A stretch of 28,829 nt of DNA from Paramacrobiotus richtersi. Taxonomy: Eukaryota > Tardigrada > Eutardigrada > Parachela > Macrobiotidae. The notes under the pieces were generated by a model that searched no databases, was not told the DNA's origin, and saw only the letters and a program-made list of their open reading frames with translations. The stretch lies in the NCBI GenBank assembly GCA_034698045.1, contig JAQGAU010000407.1:1-28829 (forward strand). Reading direction: 5' to 3'. Each line of letters opens with the position of its first letter. Position 1 is the stretch's first letter. Positions 19,971 through 28,829 of this stretch are shown here, piece after piece. Both the position numbers and the translations under genes were made by a program.

Positions 19971-20404
19971 CGTCAGTCAAAACGGGCCTAGAGCGTTATC
20001 CTGTCAGCTGCTAGATATAAAATCCACAGTTTGCTATAAAACCGATCACTCGTTCTTATGGGCATGAAACTGTCCGCGCTAGCAAACCGTTTGGCCAATA
20101 AAATCAAACCGTCATTTGGGATACTTCTATTAAACGAACATATCGTCGCGTGTTGCCGCATGATCTTGATAAAACTCACTTCGAATCTCGGAACGTGAAT
20201 TTTGTACATCAGTTTGGGCTCAACCGTTCTCTGACTCGTACGGGACGGATAGGCGCGTAAAGTTCCCAGATTCATTTTGTGCCTTCATGTAATAATAGGG
20301 ATACCTGAGTTACTGGTATCTTGACACGGAAAGCAGTTAAAATTATTACCATAGTTTACTGCTTTTGATGGCAGCCGATGTTACTGTTAGCCCTCTTTTC
20401 AAAA

Positions 20405-21062
20405 TTTCGTAATTTGATATTCTTGCAGAACCTTTCATGTTGATTGTGAATTTGTGATGCATGGAAATCAGTAGAAGTACGTATACAACAAGCGCGCAGT
20501 AATCCCAACAATCACGAGAAACCTTGCGTAAATCACAGGCAATTTACCCGACTTCGGCATAGCTTAGTGGTTTAAGTTGTTTTTGCTTGTCCAGTCTTGA
20601 TACTTCAAGTATTGGGTTGCATCCTTCGGATGCTTGCATTGCTACACCAAACACAGCACACATACAGTATAAGAATGCTTCCATTTGGCGCTAGGGATGG
20701 GCCGTGCTGGTTTAAGCTACAGCAGCTGAATGAGCCGTTGGTAGTTTCCAGGATTTCTTTGCTACAGTAGTAGAGGAGTTACGGAAGGTACCTGTATCGC
20801 TCTAAGGACTCCAGGTTTGTTGAAGTCTGGCTCGACGATTAATAACAATCTACCGTTTCGCACAAGCCGCCGAGAACCACCCGGTTTACGCTTGTAGTAA
20901 GTGCACGCGAGATTCTTATCTACCGTGTATTAATGGAATGCCAAGTACCAACCAAGAAACTATCTCCGATACAGCAAAATTAATATCAGTTGATGTTGCA
21001 CTGCGACCGCTTGCGTACAGCTTCAGTTATAACATGCGGTGCAATTAAAGTGTTATTAATAC
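20405..21062. other. Noncoding part of duplicated segment B, left of the MITE
   Basis: Matches 14628-15290 of copy A in order, including the shared blocks gatattcttgcagaacctt, cgacttcggc(a/g)tagctta, gtactgggttgcatccttcgg-like and gtttacgcttgtagtaagtgcacgcgagattcttatctac. No reading frame is common to both copies. The sharp identity of some noncoding blocks may reflect recent duplication more than constraint. Confidence 0.55.
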
Positions 21063-21599
21063 TACAGTAAAACCTCCTATAACATACACCCCCACCAGAC
21101 ATACACCTCCGCTCAGAATACGGCTTCAGCTGTACTGGCCAGCTGCCCATGTTGTAACATAGGGGGGATCCTCCACACAACATACTCCTCCACACAACAT
21201 ACACGTACACTTTTTTAGTTAACCGAGCTGCAGTTTTGTGTATCATTTGACCTCCATAAACATATATCGTCACGTCAGATTACGATGCAGATTGTATTGT
21301 TGTGTGAATAACATACATCTATATGTATTCGGAACGTGAAGTCTGGTGTGTCCTAAGAGTCTTTCTTCAATAAAGAATAAAGTTAATGCTGCCGCCTTAA
21401 CGTACGTCTGTGCGGGCATAAACGTTAGTGGGTGTGAGACTTCAATGTGCAGTGTGTATATAGAAGTGCTAATACAGTATGGAAAATTCATCCCCCCTAG
21501 GGAGGGCCGTTGGGGGGGCGCCCTACAGAACATACACCTCTACACAGGATACGGAACTGGTCGTACCGGTGGTGTATCTTGTAAGGAGGTTTTACTGTA
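21063..21599. mobile_element. Pogo/Tc1-type MITE with TA target duplication
   Basis: The element spans 21065-21597 (533 bp) between TA at 21063-21064 and TA at 21598-21599. It has a perfect 13-bp terminal inverted repeat, CAGTAAAACCTCC, with similarity continuing for about 28 bp (…ATACACC). The motif acatacacctcc and variants recur several times in both subterminal regions. Copy A of the duplication has the empty site (near 15285-15296), direct evidence for insertion. The interior has no transposase; the 60-100 codon frames inside are short and unrelated to one. CAG termini and TA duplication are typical of the pogo branch of Tc1/mariner. Confidence 0.9.
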
Positions 21600-22087
21600 T
21601 ACAGATTATTACAGCGTTAGCAACTTAGCACCGTACAGTAGAAGTACATGACAACATTAGTCACTAGTCAATTCCCGCGTAGCAACAGAAAGTTCGAAGG
21701 GCTCCACTGGCTCTGCTTCTGGGGCGTGTGCTGTAGATGTGCTGTCTGATGCTTGCAGCGGTGAGTCCATATCAACATCTTTATGTGCTCTTTAAAAGCA
21801 TAGAATGTAGAGTTCATTTAGCGATATTTTTCATCGGTGCGGTAATTCAGGTGCACACTATATTGCTAGATACGGTTTATTTTCGAAGCGATGTAACTTA
21901 ACTTTGCCGAAAGGTTTATGGAACAGCGAGGAATTGCTACAATATCGGGTAGCGTGTCTACCCTTCCGCTATTCTATAACTGCGTCCACGGAGATATAAG
22001 CGACTATGCGACTAGTAAAGAAGGGCGAGGCCATCTCGAGATCTGGGATATTTGGTAGCTATTTGGAACTCGCTCTGTGGTCAGCAG
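21600..22087. other. Noncoding part of duplicated segment B, right of the MITE
   Basis: Corresponds to 15296-15649. An extra block of about 110 bp (about 21848-21963) interrupts a point that in copy A reads gggaattcgtgtccc. It begins right after aattc and has no visible terminal repeats. The rest, including the 3' flank of GPCR 3B (gaggccatctcgagatctgggatatttggtagctatttgg-type blocks), is highly similar between copies. Confidence 0.55.
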
Positions 22088-23119
22088 TCAGCTCCCTCCT
22101 GTCAGAAATTTGCGAAGCAGTCGGATTCGCGCGACAAACTCTGCCTTAAGCTCTGGAACAGTGGCGCAAAATATGACCGGATCCAGCACAGTATGGATAA
22201 GCTTGAGAATGCGGCTCACATGCAGCAACTGCATATTACTTTGGTAGGAAGGTACCAAAAAGTACACCTCCATCGGTGTCCAGCAAATAAATGCGCTAAA
22301 GGTCATCAGTGAAAGCAGCGCAAAGGGAATCCTTCTGCGCTTATGTTCCTTTGGCTCGGGGTGAGGCCCGCTTGAGGAAAACGCTTGTCTACGACTTTGC
22401 GTACCATTCCCGGTGGACAGCGTCTTGGCCTGACTGTTGACGTTTGACACCATGGCAATGGCGTTCAGTTTGTTTTTCTGTCGCTGCTTCATGATAAAAT
22501 AAGGATAGCTCAGCACGATAACGGCCTCGGGTACAACGTAAAATATCCAGTTCGACAGCGGTAGCCAAGATTCTGTGAACGGGGAAGGTCCTGCGAATGT
22601 ACAGTAGACATTATCCATGATGTCAAGATACAAAACAGCATCGATGGTTACAACCGGAACGGCATACATTTGCACCACAATCCAGCTCCCAACGCAGACC
22701 ATGGTGGCCAGTTTCTTTGTATGACGTGCCCGATAGGAGAATGGCCACGCAATCGCCCAGATCCGATTGAGGGTGATATGCATGTGGGAAATGGGAATGA
22801 GGGAAGCGGTAGCTACGGCGATGAAACGTAGAACAGTGCAGAACTGTGGCCAGCGTTTTCGCGGAAGAAGGTTCTTCCCTCCCAAAAGAAATGGATTTTG
22901 TTGGAATAATGCACCGAAAAGGTTGGCAATAAGAAGATTAATTACGTACGCACTGAACGGCGTTAGGGAACTGTTTGCGCAGTAGTAAAAGTACAGCAGG
23001 ACGGCGTTACCCAGTATGGATAAAATACATGAAACAGCCATCATCCACTGGAGGTAAGTGAAGGTCTGGATGATGCTGGGCTGAGCAGTGAGGGTGCTGT
23101 TATCATGGGAAAAGTTCAT
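22088..23119 (-). CDS. Class A (rhodopsin-like) GPCR 3B, single exon
   Basis: Receptor of 343 residues from the ATG at 23119; the frame extends upstream only to a TTG. Paralogue of GPCR 3A in the duplicated segment. Same landmarks: Asn at 2.50 in NLLIANLFGAL, TM3 Cys in WPQFCTVLRF, NRIWAIAWP for DRY, TM4 Trp (GSWIVVQM), loop-2 Cys in DNVYCTFA, VLSYPYFIMKQRQ, FICWTP, HTVLDPVIF, and C-terminus RLLRKFL. The frame is intact. N-glycosylation sequons NFS and NST are present. Changes relative to 3A are mostly conservative in helices and concentrated in the N-terminus, loop 2 and the third loop, the pattern expected for two functional copies rather than a pseudogene pair. Confidence 0.92.
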   Translation of the reverse strand: MNFSHDNSTLTAQPSIIQTFTYLQWMMAVSCILSILGNAVLLYFYYCANSSLTPFSAYVINLLIANLFGALFQQNPFLLGGKNLLPRKRWPQFCTVLRFIAVATASLIPISHMHITLNRIWAIAWPFSYRARHTKKLATMVCVGSWIVVQMYAVPVVTIDAVLYLDIMDNVYCTFAGPSPFTESWLPLSNWIFYVVPEAVIVLSYPYFIMKQRQKNKLNAIAMVSNVNSQAKTLSTGNGTQSRRQAFSSSGPHPEPKEHKRRRIPFALLSLMTFSAFICWTPMEVYFLVPSYQSNMQLLHVSRILKLIHTVLDPVIFCATVPELKAEFVARIRLLRKFLTGGS

Positions 23120-23840
23120 TGTACTATCGTTCACACTTATGCAGACTGTAATCAACGCTACCGAAATTCGTTTGTTTAGCAGTTTTCTGGGTGAGGTGAA
23201 CTACGCAACGGACACTTAAGTTCTCAAATGATCTGTTCTCCGATCAGAAGCGCAGTATCCTAGAAGCAATATTTCAAGAATCCTTAGGTTGCACACAATG
23301 GCAAACGCATGCGGTACGTATTGGGCTCACAAGTGTCTTGCGTCACGAATAACCTTTAGCTGGCCGCCAAGAAGAGAATCAATATTTTGGTTGCCCAAAG
23401 CCCGTAGTTTCAATTTCAAATACAACGGATATAACCCACGCATGCGCAGGAATACAGTATGTATTCCCAACCCTAGATTATTAAGCCCTCTTGATAGTAT
23501 TTGCACCCGATACACGAAGATGAACAGAAGAAGGTCACTTTCTTGGCTTCTGCCCTGGGCTGTTCCATCTGCGTGGAAAGTCTCATATTGTACACCAGGA
23601 TAACGGAGCCTGATCGATAAAAAGGATATTTTCTGTTTCGCAATTGTGCCGCTTAAGCCTTTCATTCGGCTGATCTCACTTTATTACTTTACAATAGCAC
23701 AAGCGGTATAGCGACCGTGGCGTCGAGAAATTTAAGACGATACCAGTTATGTTAAAGATTAAACCAGCCAGCCTCTTTAATTAAGGCAAAAACCGCCGCA
23801 AACGGAGAGTGGGTATCTCTGAAATCCGGGTACCGTTAGT
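23120..23840 (-). promoter_or_regulatory. 5' flank of GPCR 3B
   Basis: Counterpart of 16679-17430 and partly of 24455-24765. The shared start-proximal block reads AACGATAGTACA just before the ATG. Further upstream, blocks around 23565-23600 (gcgtggaaagtctca), 23640-23705 (ctgatctcactttattactttacaa) and 23780-23830 (ttaattaaggcaaaaaccgccgcaaacggagagtgg, tctgaaatccggg) recur in the other copies. A minus-strand frame of 112 codons (23327-23665) aligns only in pieces with copy A and is not proposed as a gene. Confidence 0.4.
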
Positions 23841-24444
23841 AGATTTATTCAGCAATAGCCTGGAAACAATATAGACATAATAACAATTCCAAAAATCAAA
23901 CGAAAAACTTATCCCAGTTTGCACGTGAAGGAACGGTGGCTAAAAGGAACCAACCTTTCCGCGGACTATTTCCATACTTAAGCGCTGAACAAAAAATAAG
24001 TCGATCTTCTTTCTCCTGTTTGTAAAAACAGCCGTGTACCGATTTCCTTGTACAAAACAACTGCCGCCCACACCACACTCCGAAAGACTCGCAAACTAGT
24101 GGAACAAAAGCAGCACACTACATAGTACGGTAATGGTGTTTCTTTGGCCACGGCCGGCTCTTCAGCTGGTGCGCCGGCACATTTTGATGTGGCGCCAACA
24201 GATGTTTAATAAGCCGTGTCCCGAATAGTTACATCCTAAACCAAAGGCTGTCCCCGAAATCAGCTCATCCGTGCGGCCCCATCCGTTCCATTTCACGAAC
24301 AAAACCAGCTGGCTCTGGACAGGATTCCACGCACATGCAATTGAACAATTACCGCAGCATAGCATCGTTCACACCGTTATGTCGCTGTTTCCGTACAGCG
24401 CTGGGTTTTCTGCACGACAATCCGTGAAGGCCACCTTCTACCTG
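23841..24444. other. Spacer before the truncated GPCR copy; nothing recognised
   Basis: About 600 bases. Minus-strand frames of 60-67 codons (23896-24078, 24162-24365) have no motif. The plus-strand frame beginning at 24271 runs into the GPCR relic on the opposite strand and is a by-product. Confidence 0.45.
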
Positions 24445-24765
24445 CTACCATGGGAAAGATCCATTGTGCTATCGTTAGCGTTGATGCAGACTGAAGACAA
24501 AGCTACCTCTACTTTCACGGTCGCGATTGTGCCTGTAACGACTTTAGTGCTGCTAGTCTCGCTTTATTACTTTACAACAGCGTAACTTGTGGCAAAACCA
24601 CAATTGTAAGATGATACACCACAATTGTATGATGTCTGAGATTAAGACAACCGCAACATAGCCGTAACGCAAGAAATTTTGAATTAAGGAAACGGCCACT
24701 GAAAAACGGAGAGTGGCTGGATGGTACTATGCGTCTTTGAAATCCGGGCAGTACTGAGTTGTTAG
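24445..24765 (-). pseudogene. Truncated third copy of the GPCR 3 start region and 5' flank
   Basis: On the minus strand the sequence reads NDST, then an ATG, then DLSH, paralleling NDST-Met-NFSH at the starts of GPCR 3A (16678) and 3B (23119). It hits a stop about eight codons after the Met, and the rest of the receptor is missing. Upstream, the flank is recognisable: a ctttattactttacaacagc block (as at 23680), gatgtctgagattaagacaac and ttttgaattaagg (as at 17320-17360), and cggagagtggctgg and tttgaaatccggg (as at 23800-23830). So only the promoter-proximal end of a third duplicate survives. Confidence 0.72.
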
Positions 24766-25074
24766 TTGGCCAATGTTTTCTGACCAGCGGATATTACCGA
24801 CATGCGAAGTAAAAATTTGCTTGTATGCACCAGATATATGATAAAAAAACATAATCTGCTGGACAAAAACATATCACAACAAAAGGCACCAAAAAAGCGC
24901 TACAGCGTGCAAAGGTCAAATGTCAATAAAAAAAATTATTTCCACAATTTGGGTTGGAACAAGGAACAGCTGTCTTTTTTTCCATAGAAAAGCATGGAAG
25001 TACTGTTAATTTCGTTTTCTTCCAGAAATGCACACTTCAGAGCTACAATCATCAGCTGTATGCCAAAATACTTG

Positions 25075-25148
25075 CTACATTTTCGACGGTTTGGAGAAAC
25101 CATCTTTGACGGCTGGTAATTGCCGGCAACTTTAGAATCCGATGTGAA
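25075..25148. repeat. Block shared with 18327-18402, outer part of the duplicated unit
   Basis: Both copies contain acGGTTTGGAgAAA..caATCTTT, then ggct(t/g)gtaa(c/t)TGCCGGCAACTTT, then gaatc and ctgaag / gtgaag. Each lies beyond a GPCR 3 5' flank (copy A and copy C). This indicates that copies A and C share an outer boundary which copy B does not show, and it helps to order the duplications. Confidence 0.7.
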
Positions 25149-25311
25149 GGCCGCGGTTACCTGGCTCGTGGCTTTACAAGTTAACTTAGCATTGTCGAAC
25201 TACGGCAAGCATGCTCATACTACCTAATATCAGTTACCGAAACTTATCCTTGAGTTTGTAACTCGTCGCTTAACAAATAACAATGCTGTCTAGCTTGTTG
25301 GCTTGCAAAGT

Positions 25312-25752
25312 ATGACGGACCAAATGACGACAAATTACAAAATAGCCTTCTACAAGCTATCCTGTTTACTAAAGGACAACATTCCTATTCTATCCACAAT
25401 GGACAGCTATTTAAAAGAAGGTATTATCTTTCATATTTATGGTAAATGTCGGCTCGGTTTGCAGAGTTGTGACACTTATGTCGTACCGATTGGGGGGATT
25501 ATTCCATTTATATTTGACAGTCTGATGCAACTACACCGATGCTTCCTGTTACGTTGTCGAACGACTCTACCGGTACTGCTCATTGTTGTTTATAATAACA
25601 CTGTTTTACGGTTGACGGACGCTACGTTACTTTGCGACGCTACGGGCTGGACAGGGATTTCCAACCCAGTGAGTACATTTGTTGTCGTTACCATGAACGA
25701 TTACCCGTCGAACAAAATTCGGTTAAGTTTCGTCTCGGATAGTTTCTTCTGA
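25312..25752 (+). CDS. Hypothetical open frame of 146 codons; weak
   Basis: The longest unexplained open frame in the right part of the window, from an ATG at 25312. The translation has hydrophobic stretches (YVVPIGGIIPFIF, TTLPVLLIVVYNN) and several Cys. I see no family motif, no splice signals linking it to other exons, and no duplicate elsewhere in the window. It is on the same strand as GPCR 4, about 260 bp upstream of its start. It could be a chance frame or a leftover of another receptor. Confidence 0.18.
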   Translation: MTDQMTTNYKIAFYKLSCLLKDNIPILSTMDSYLKEGIIFHIYGKCRLGLQSCDTYVVPIGGIIPFIFDSLMQLHRCFLLRCRTTLPVLLIVVYNNTVLRLTDATLLCDATGWTGISNPVSTFVVVTMNDYPSNKIRLSFVSDSFF

Positions 25753-26011
25753 CCCTTAATGTCAAAACATAATGCGAATTGCGAAGTAATCGCGATGATG
25801 CCATACTGAGCATATCGCGTTCGTTACGCAAACCTGTGTGTATTTAATTTTCTTGGGTGATGGTCGATTACAGTGGATTAATCATCCAGCAGCGTTAGTA
25901 TTAGCCGTATAATTCCAGAGGTCTAGTATCTTTTTTGTTGAGTTATCGTTAACACTGGCTCATCCGTATTACTTTACCACCATGAGTCTTTGATCTGCCC
26001 TTTTAAAAAAA
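25753..26011 (+). promoter_or_regulatory. Upstream region of GPCR 4
   Basis: About 260 bases before the GPCR 4 start. The base composition is AT-rich around 25845-25960. The ATG at 26012 is preceded by an A-run (ttttaaaaaaA), a favourable purine-rich initiation context. No TATA box or initiator can be assigned with confidence. Confidence 0.3.
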
Positions 26012-28164
26012 ATGTCAACGAATGTAACGAACAGTTCGAATGTGTACCCAAATTCAATCGTCTGGAATGTGCCGGCTTTAGCCCGCCTGACCATGTGCAT
26101 AGCCCAAGTGTTCCTTAACTTCTCCACGATTCTGGCAGTCATTGTCCACAAAGAACTTCGCACAGCATTTACCATTTATCTAATGTTCCTTTTTGTTTCC
26201 AACATCTTTTATGCCGTCGGTCAGTACCCGCTCGAAGTCATCCGCGAAGGCTTTCCTGACACTTGGTATGAGTGCAATTTCGCTAATTAATGGGGAGAAA
26301 ATGTGATGTAAAGAAAATGCTACGCACAAAGCTTGTCGGTTTTTGGCAGCAATTAACCTTTGAACAACCTTGAAACAGTGCATGAACAGCGAGTAATGTC
26401 AGTGGAACATGAATAAATTCAGAACCTTTGAATGTCCAACATTCTATATAATATCGTCTATGCTGAAGATATTGTAGTCACAATTTTTCCAGAGTTCTTT
26501 AATAACTTTTGAAAACTTCAGGTGGCTGCCATCCTCAGCGTGCACATTTCACATCTACCAAAACTGGGTGTTCTGCTCCGTACCCATGCACATACACGTC
26601 CTTATCACCGTAAACCGGATGTGGGCTATGACGTTTCCCGTTTCGTACAAGAACTTCCACTCGAAGAAATTTGCTGTTGTGCTGTGTGTATCAACGGTGT
26701 TATACACACATTTGGTCTGCTTACCGGTTGTGGTACTGGATCTGATGTACTATCGTCTACCGGAAGCCGAAAATGGCTGTTTTCTCAATGCTCAGGCACA
26801 GACTGTGTTGGCGACAATTGTGGCGATTGTTAGCACCGACATTCCCTTCGTCTTCATCGTTGGGGCGTATCCGATTTTGTGGCATAAACACCGAATTCGG
26901 AAGAAGATTGGCACTGCGAATGCGTTCAAGATGGAGTTGGTTTCTACCGTGAAACCGCCGACAAACGGAACCAGGGTAAGGCACAAGAATGTTTCTTTCC
27001 GGTTTTGGTTAATGAAGGGTCAAGAGAAAATAATCACCCAAAGCGATGTAGTAACTCTCAAAGTAACAGCTGGCCGCTTTTTCGCTTATGTCTCCTTAAT
27101 TAGTGTAGCCCTTGGCGGGTACACTTACCTAGTTACATATATTCTACGATTTCTGTCAGAATAAACTCAGTAGCTTCCGTCGTGCACAATCTAGGGATCC
27201 AGTGACAAACTGACAATAAGTCGAAACAGAAGGATGCGTACATATTGGGTGATATCAGGAAGACAGCGTGTTAGACTCTGACACGAATTTGACATTATTA
27301 TGGCCAAACGTAGTAAGAAAGAAAGCAGGTCATATAAGCGGAACATTTAAGTTTGGCAATAGATAACGCATATTGACATGTGCTTATTATTGCCAACGTC
27401 CGGTGCTTCTTGCCCAACTTTCGAGAGCGGTAGCTACTAGCCAGTTACCGAAAATGTTTGGAGAAAAATCGGTTTTGACCGTTAGATAGGCGAACGATTC
27501 TTACTAGCGCAGGAGTCCGTAGTCAACAGACTACGGTTTGTTGTTGTTGTTTTTTCTTGGTATCCATAATGACCAGACTTTGAGTGCCATGGGTTTGTCT
27601 GCTCGTCAATAAACTAAACTAAACTAAACTAAGCGACACCTCTCGCTGGTATTTAATGAACAGATTTTTTGTTTATTACACTTACGATAAACAATCGATT
27701 ATCACGTTATTACCAGCTAGCAGAGTCGCGTCTTCGTCTCAAGATACGAGCAGCGGCACTGTAGGTGCAACGCGGAAGGCAAAAAAGAGCAAAAACTGGA
27801 AATGCTTACTAAAACTCTGTATTTCTGGCTACCCATACTTATGCCTAGCACTGTAAGTTGCGGCCACTCCGAATTGTGATTACAAGCATCTTGTCTTTAG
27901 CTGCCAGCACCACCACAGCGTTCTAAACCCTCATCTCTCCATCCATTCCTAATTCTGACGCTACTGACCGTTAGTGTGCTAGTGTGCTGGACACCGGATC
28001 AAATTCTCTGGACAATTGACTGTTTCACAGCGGTAAACGACGCACCCGGTCTACGCTATACCACATCCGTTCTGTTTACTCTCCAAGCGGCACTGGATCC
28101 ACTGTTGTTTGCCCTGTCATTACGGACATTCCGAAGCATGATATGCCGAGTATTGTGCTGCTGA
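26012..28164 (+). CDS. Class A (rhodopsin-like) GPCR 4, three exons
   Basis: Exon 1 is 26012-26265, exon 2 is 26522-26975 and exon 3 is 27901-28164: 323 residues without further exons. Intron 1 (TG/GTATGAG … TTCAG) is phase 2 and splits a Trp codon, giving DTWW. Intron 2 (CCAGG/GTAAGG … TCTTTAG) is phase 0 in the third loop, the same place as in GPCR 1. Landmarks: Asn at 2.50 in FLFVSN, TM3 Cys in SSACTFHIYQ, NRMWAMTFP for DRY, loop-2 Cys in ENGCFLNA, VGAYPILWHKH in TM5, LVCWTP in TM6, AALDPLLF in TM7. Reads open after both predicted junctions support the model. A small extra exon within intron 2 (around 27712-27760, Ser-rich, followed by GTAGGT) is possible and would lengthen the third loop. 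Nearest relatives are GPCR 1 and 2, which lie on the opposite strand. Confidence 0.87.
27517..27633. mobile_element. Hairpin, TTG tract and TAAAC tail in intron 2 of GPCR 4; probable retroposon ends
   Basis: A perfect 8-bp hairpin (ccgtagtc, loop aaca, gactacgg; 27517-27536) is followed by ttgttgttgttgtttttt. About 40 bases on, tcaataaac leads into four TAAAC units (27609-27632). Hairpin plus short simple repeat, and AATAAA-like plus TAAAC repeat, both look like 3' ends of non-LTR retroposons. The hairpin and T-run resemble a bacterial terminator, but the setting is a eukaryotic intron. Full boundaries are not visible. Confidence 0.4.
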
Positions 28165-28829
28165 AAAGAAAGCCGAAACTGTTGATAGACGAGAGACGCG
28201 TAACAAGATCGGCAAGCCACAGTAGTAGTAGCCCTTCTTACCTATTTGTCCAGCGGCGTTGTGTTTGTCGCGATTGGTAGTACTTTGACAGGCAACCCCC
28301 TGTCGACACTTTGACAGGTATGGAGCTCTACTGAAATGTGTTTATCACGGGAAAGAAACTGACACTTACTTGGGACATTTTGATGAAATTTCTAAATGCA
28401 CGGTGGATGGATGTAGATTATATACTTTCCGACGTAGAGTATTGAGAAAGTCTCTTGACAATACATGACACCATAACCAAGTTTCCCTTGCTAGAAGAGA
28501 GCGCTACGTTGTTAGTACCCAAGAGGATCCACTTCCGGTTCCTAGTGTTTACAGTTTCGTTAGGAATCATTAATTCGGGTTAACAGAAAAATGTATACTT
28601 AACCAGAGGATTTCAAGTATGTCAGATCTGCTGATACCGTAATGCCACTGTGTGGACCATGACGTTAAATGATACCTTGATCTTGCTGATATCGCAACAT
28701 TTTTCTTTCCGCACTCCTGAGACGTAGAAAATCCCAAACCAATCATCCGGACTTGCACCCATTTCCTTGCTTTGGGCATGCCAGTCATTTACTTTGGAAA
28801 AGTCTAGCAACCAATGACATTATACTTCA
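28165..28829. other. Right flank, nothing recognised
   Basis: About 665 bases after GPCR 4. A 14-base repeat ctttgacagg(c/t)a occurs at 28284-28296 and 28309-28320. Minus-strand frames at 28570-28810 are short (62-72 codons) and have no motif. The 3' untranslated region of GPCR 4 must start here, but no AATAAA is seen nearby. Confidence 0.45.

Larger units (their letters stand above)
18727..23840. repeat. Segmental duplication, copy B
   Basis: Counterpart of 12111-17430. It carries a better-preserved version of the unidentified coding-like block (19635-19970), GPCR 3B, and that gene's 5' flank. Three blocks are absent from copy A: 18935-19432 (about 0.5 kb), the pogo-like MITE 21065-21597, and about 21848-21963. 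It lacks the foldback and tRNA-like block of copy A; the empty junction lies at about 20398-20410 (ccctcttttcaaaatttcg). The two copies therefore gained or lost elements independently after duplication. Confidence 0.88.

Noticed and set aside
22052-22312. Plus-strand frame conserved at 15614-15976 and 22052-22312
   Set aside because: Antisense shadow of GPCR 3A and 3B; similarity follows from the real genes on the other strand.
27517-27560. Rho-independent terminator (hairpin plus T-run)
   Set aside because: The setting is an intron of an animal gene; the T-run is part of a TTG microsatellite, as in retroposon tails.

Overview
The window is nuclear DNA of an invertebrate animal. Coding sequences are split by short GT-AG introns. 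The recognisable genes are membrane receptors, and the space between them holds foldback, pogo-like and retroposon-type sequence. One gene is an arthropod-type gustatory receptor; the others belong to a divergent, locally expanded class A (rhodopsin-like) GPCR family. A panarthropod fits best. A tardigrade is my first guess (mid GC, compact introns, receptor expansion), but that is inference and a mite or crustacean is not excluded.

Layout. 1-4650: no convincing gene. An AT-rich microsatellite (718-895) is followed by two nested inverted-repeat elements: an outer one at 947-2479 with a 9-bp direct repeat at its ends, and an inner one at about 1189-1949 around a 41-bp minisatellite. 4657-6568 (+): gustatory-receptor-like gene in three exons, with one apparent 1-base frameshift. 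6948-8182 (-): GPCR 1, two exons. 8996-10254: no firm gene, only weak membrane-protein-like pieces on the minus strand. 10520-11593 (-): GPCR 2, intronless. 12111-17430 and 18727-23840: two diverged copies of one segment of about 5 kb, each carrying an intronless GPCR on the minus strand (3A at 15650-16678, 3B at 22088-23119). Copy A alone holds a 1.1-kb foldback element, which split a tRNA-like sequence and left a 10-bp duplication. Copy B alone holds a 533-bp pogo-type MITE flanked by TA and another insert of about 0.5 kb. A third, truncated copy (only the start-codon region and 5' flank) lies at 24445-24765. 26012-28164 (+): GPCR 4, three exons.

How the genes relate. All five GPCRs share unusual class A signatures: NR(V/I/M)W in place of DRY, Asn in place of Asp at position 2.50, and Asp in place of Asn at 7.49 (DPxxF in place of NPxxY). 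They therefore look like one lineage-specific family grown by tandem duplication. With the gustatory receptor, this could be a chemosensory or peptide-receptor neighbourhood, but no ligand can be read from the sequence. All alignments were made by eye; no database search was possible.
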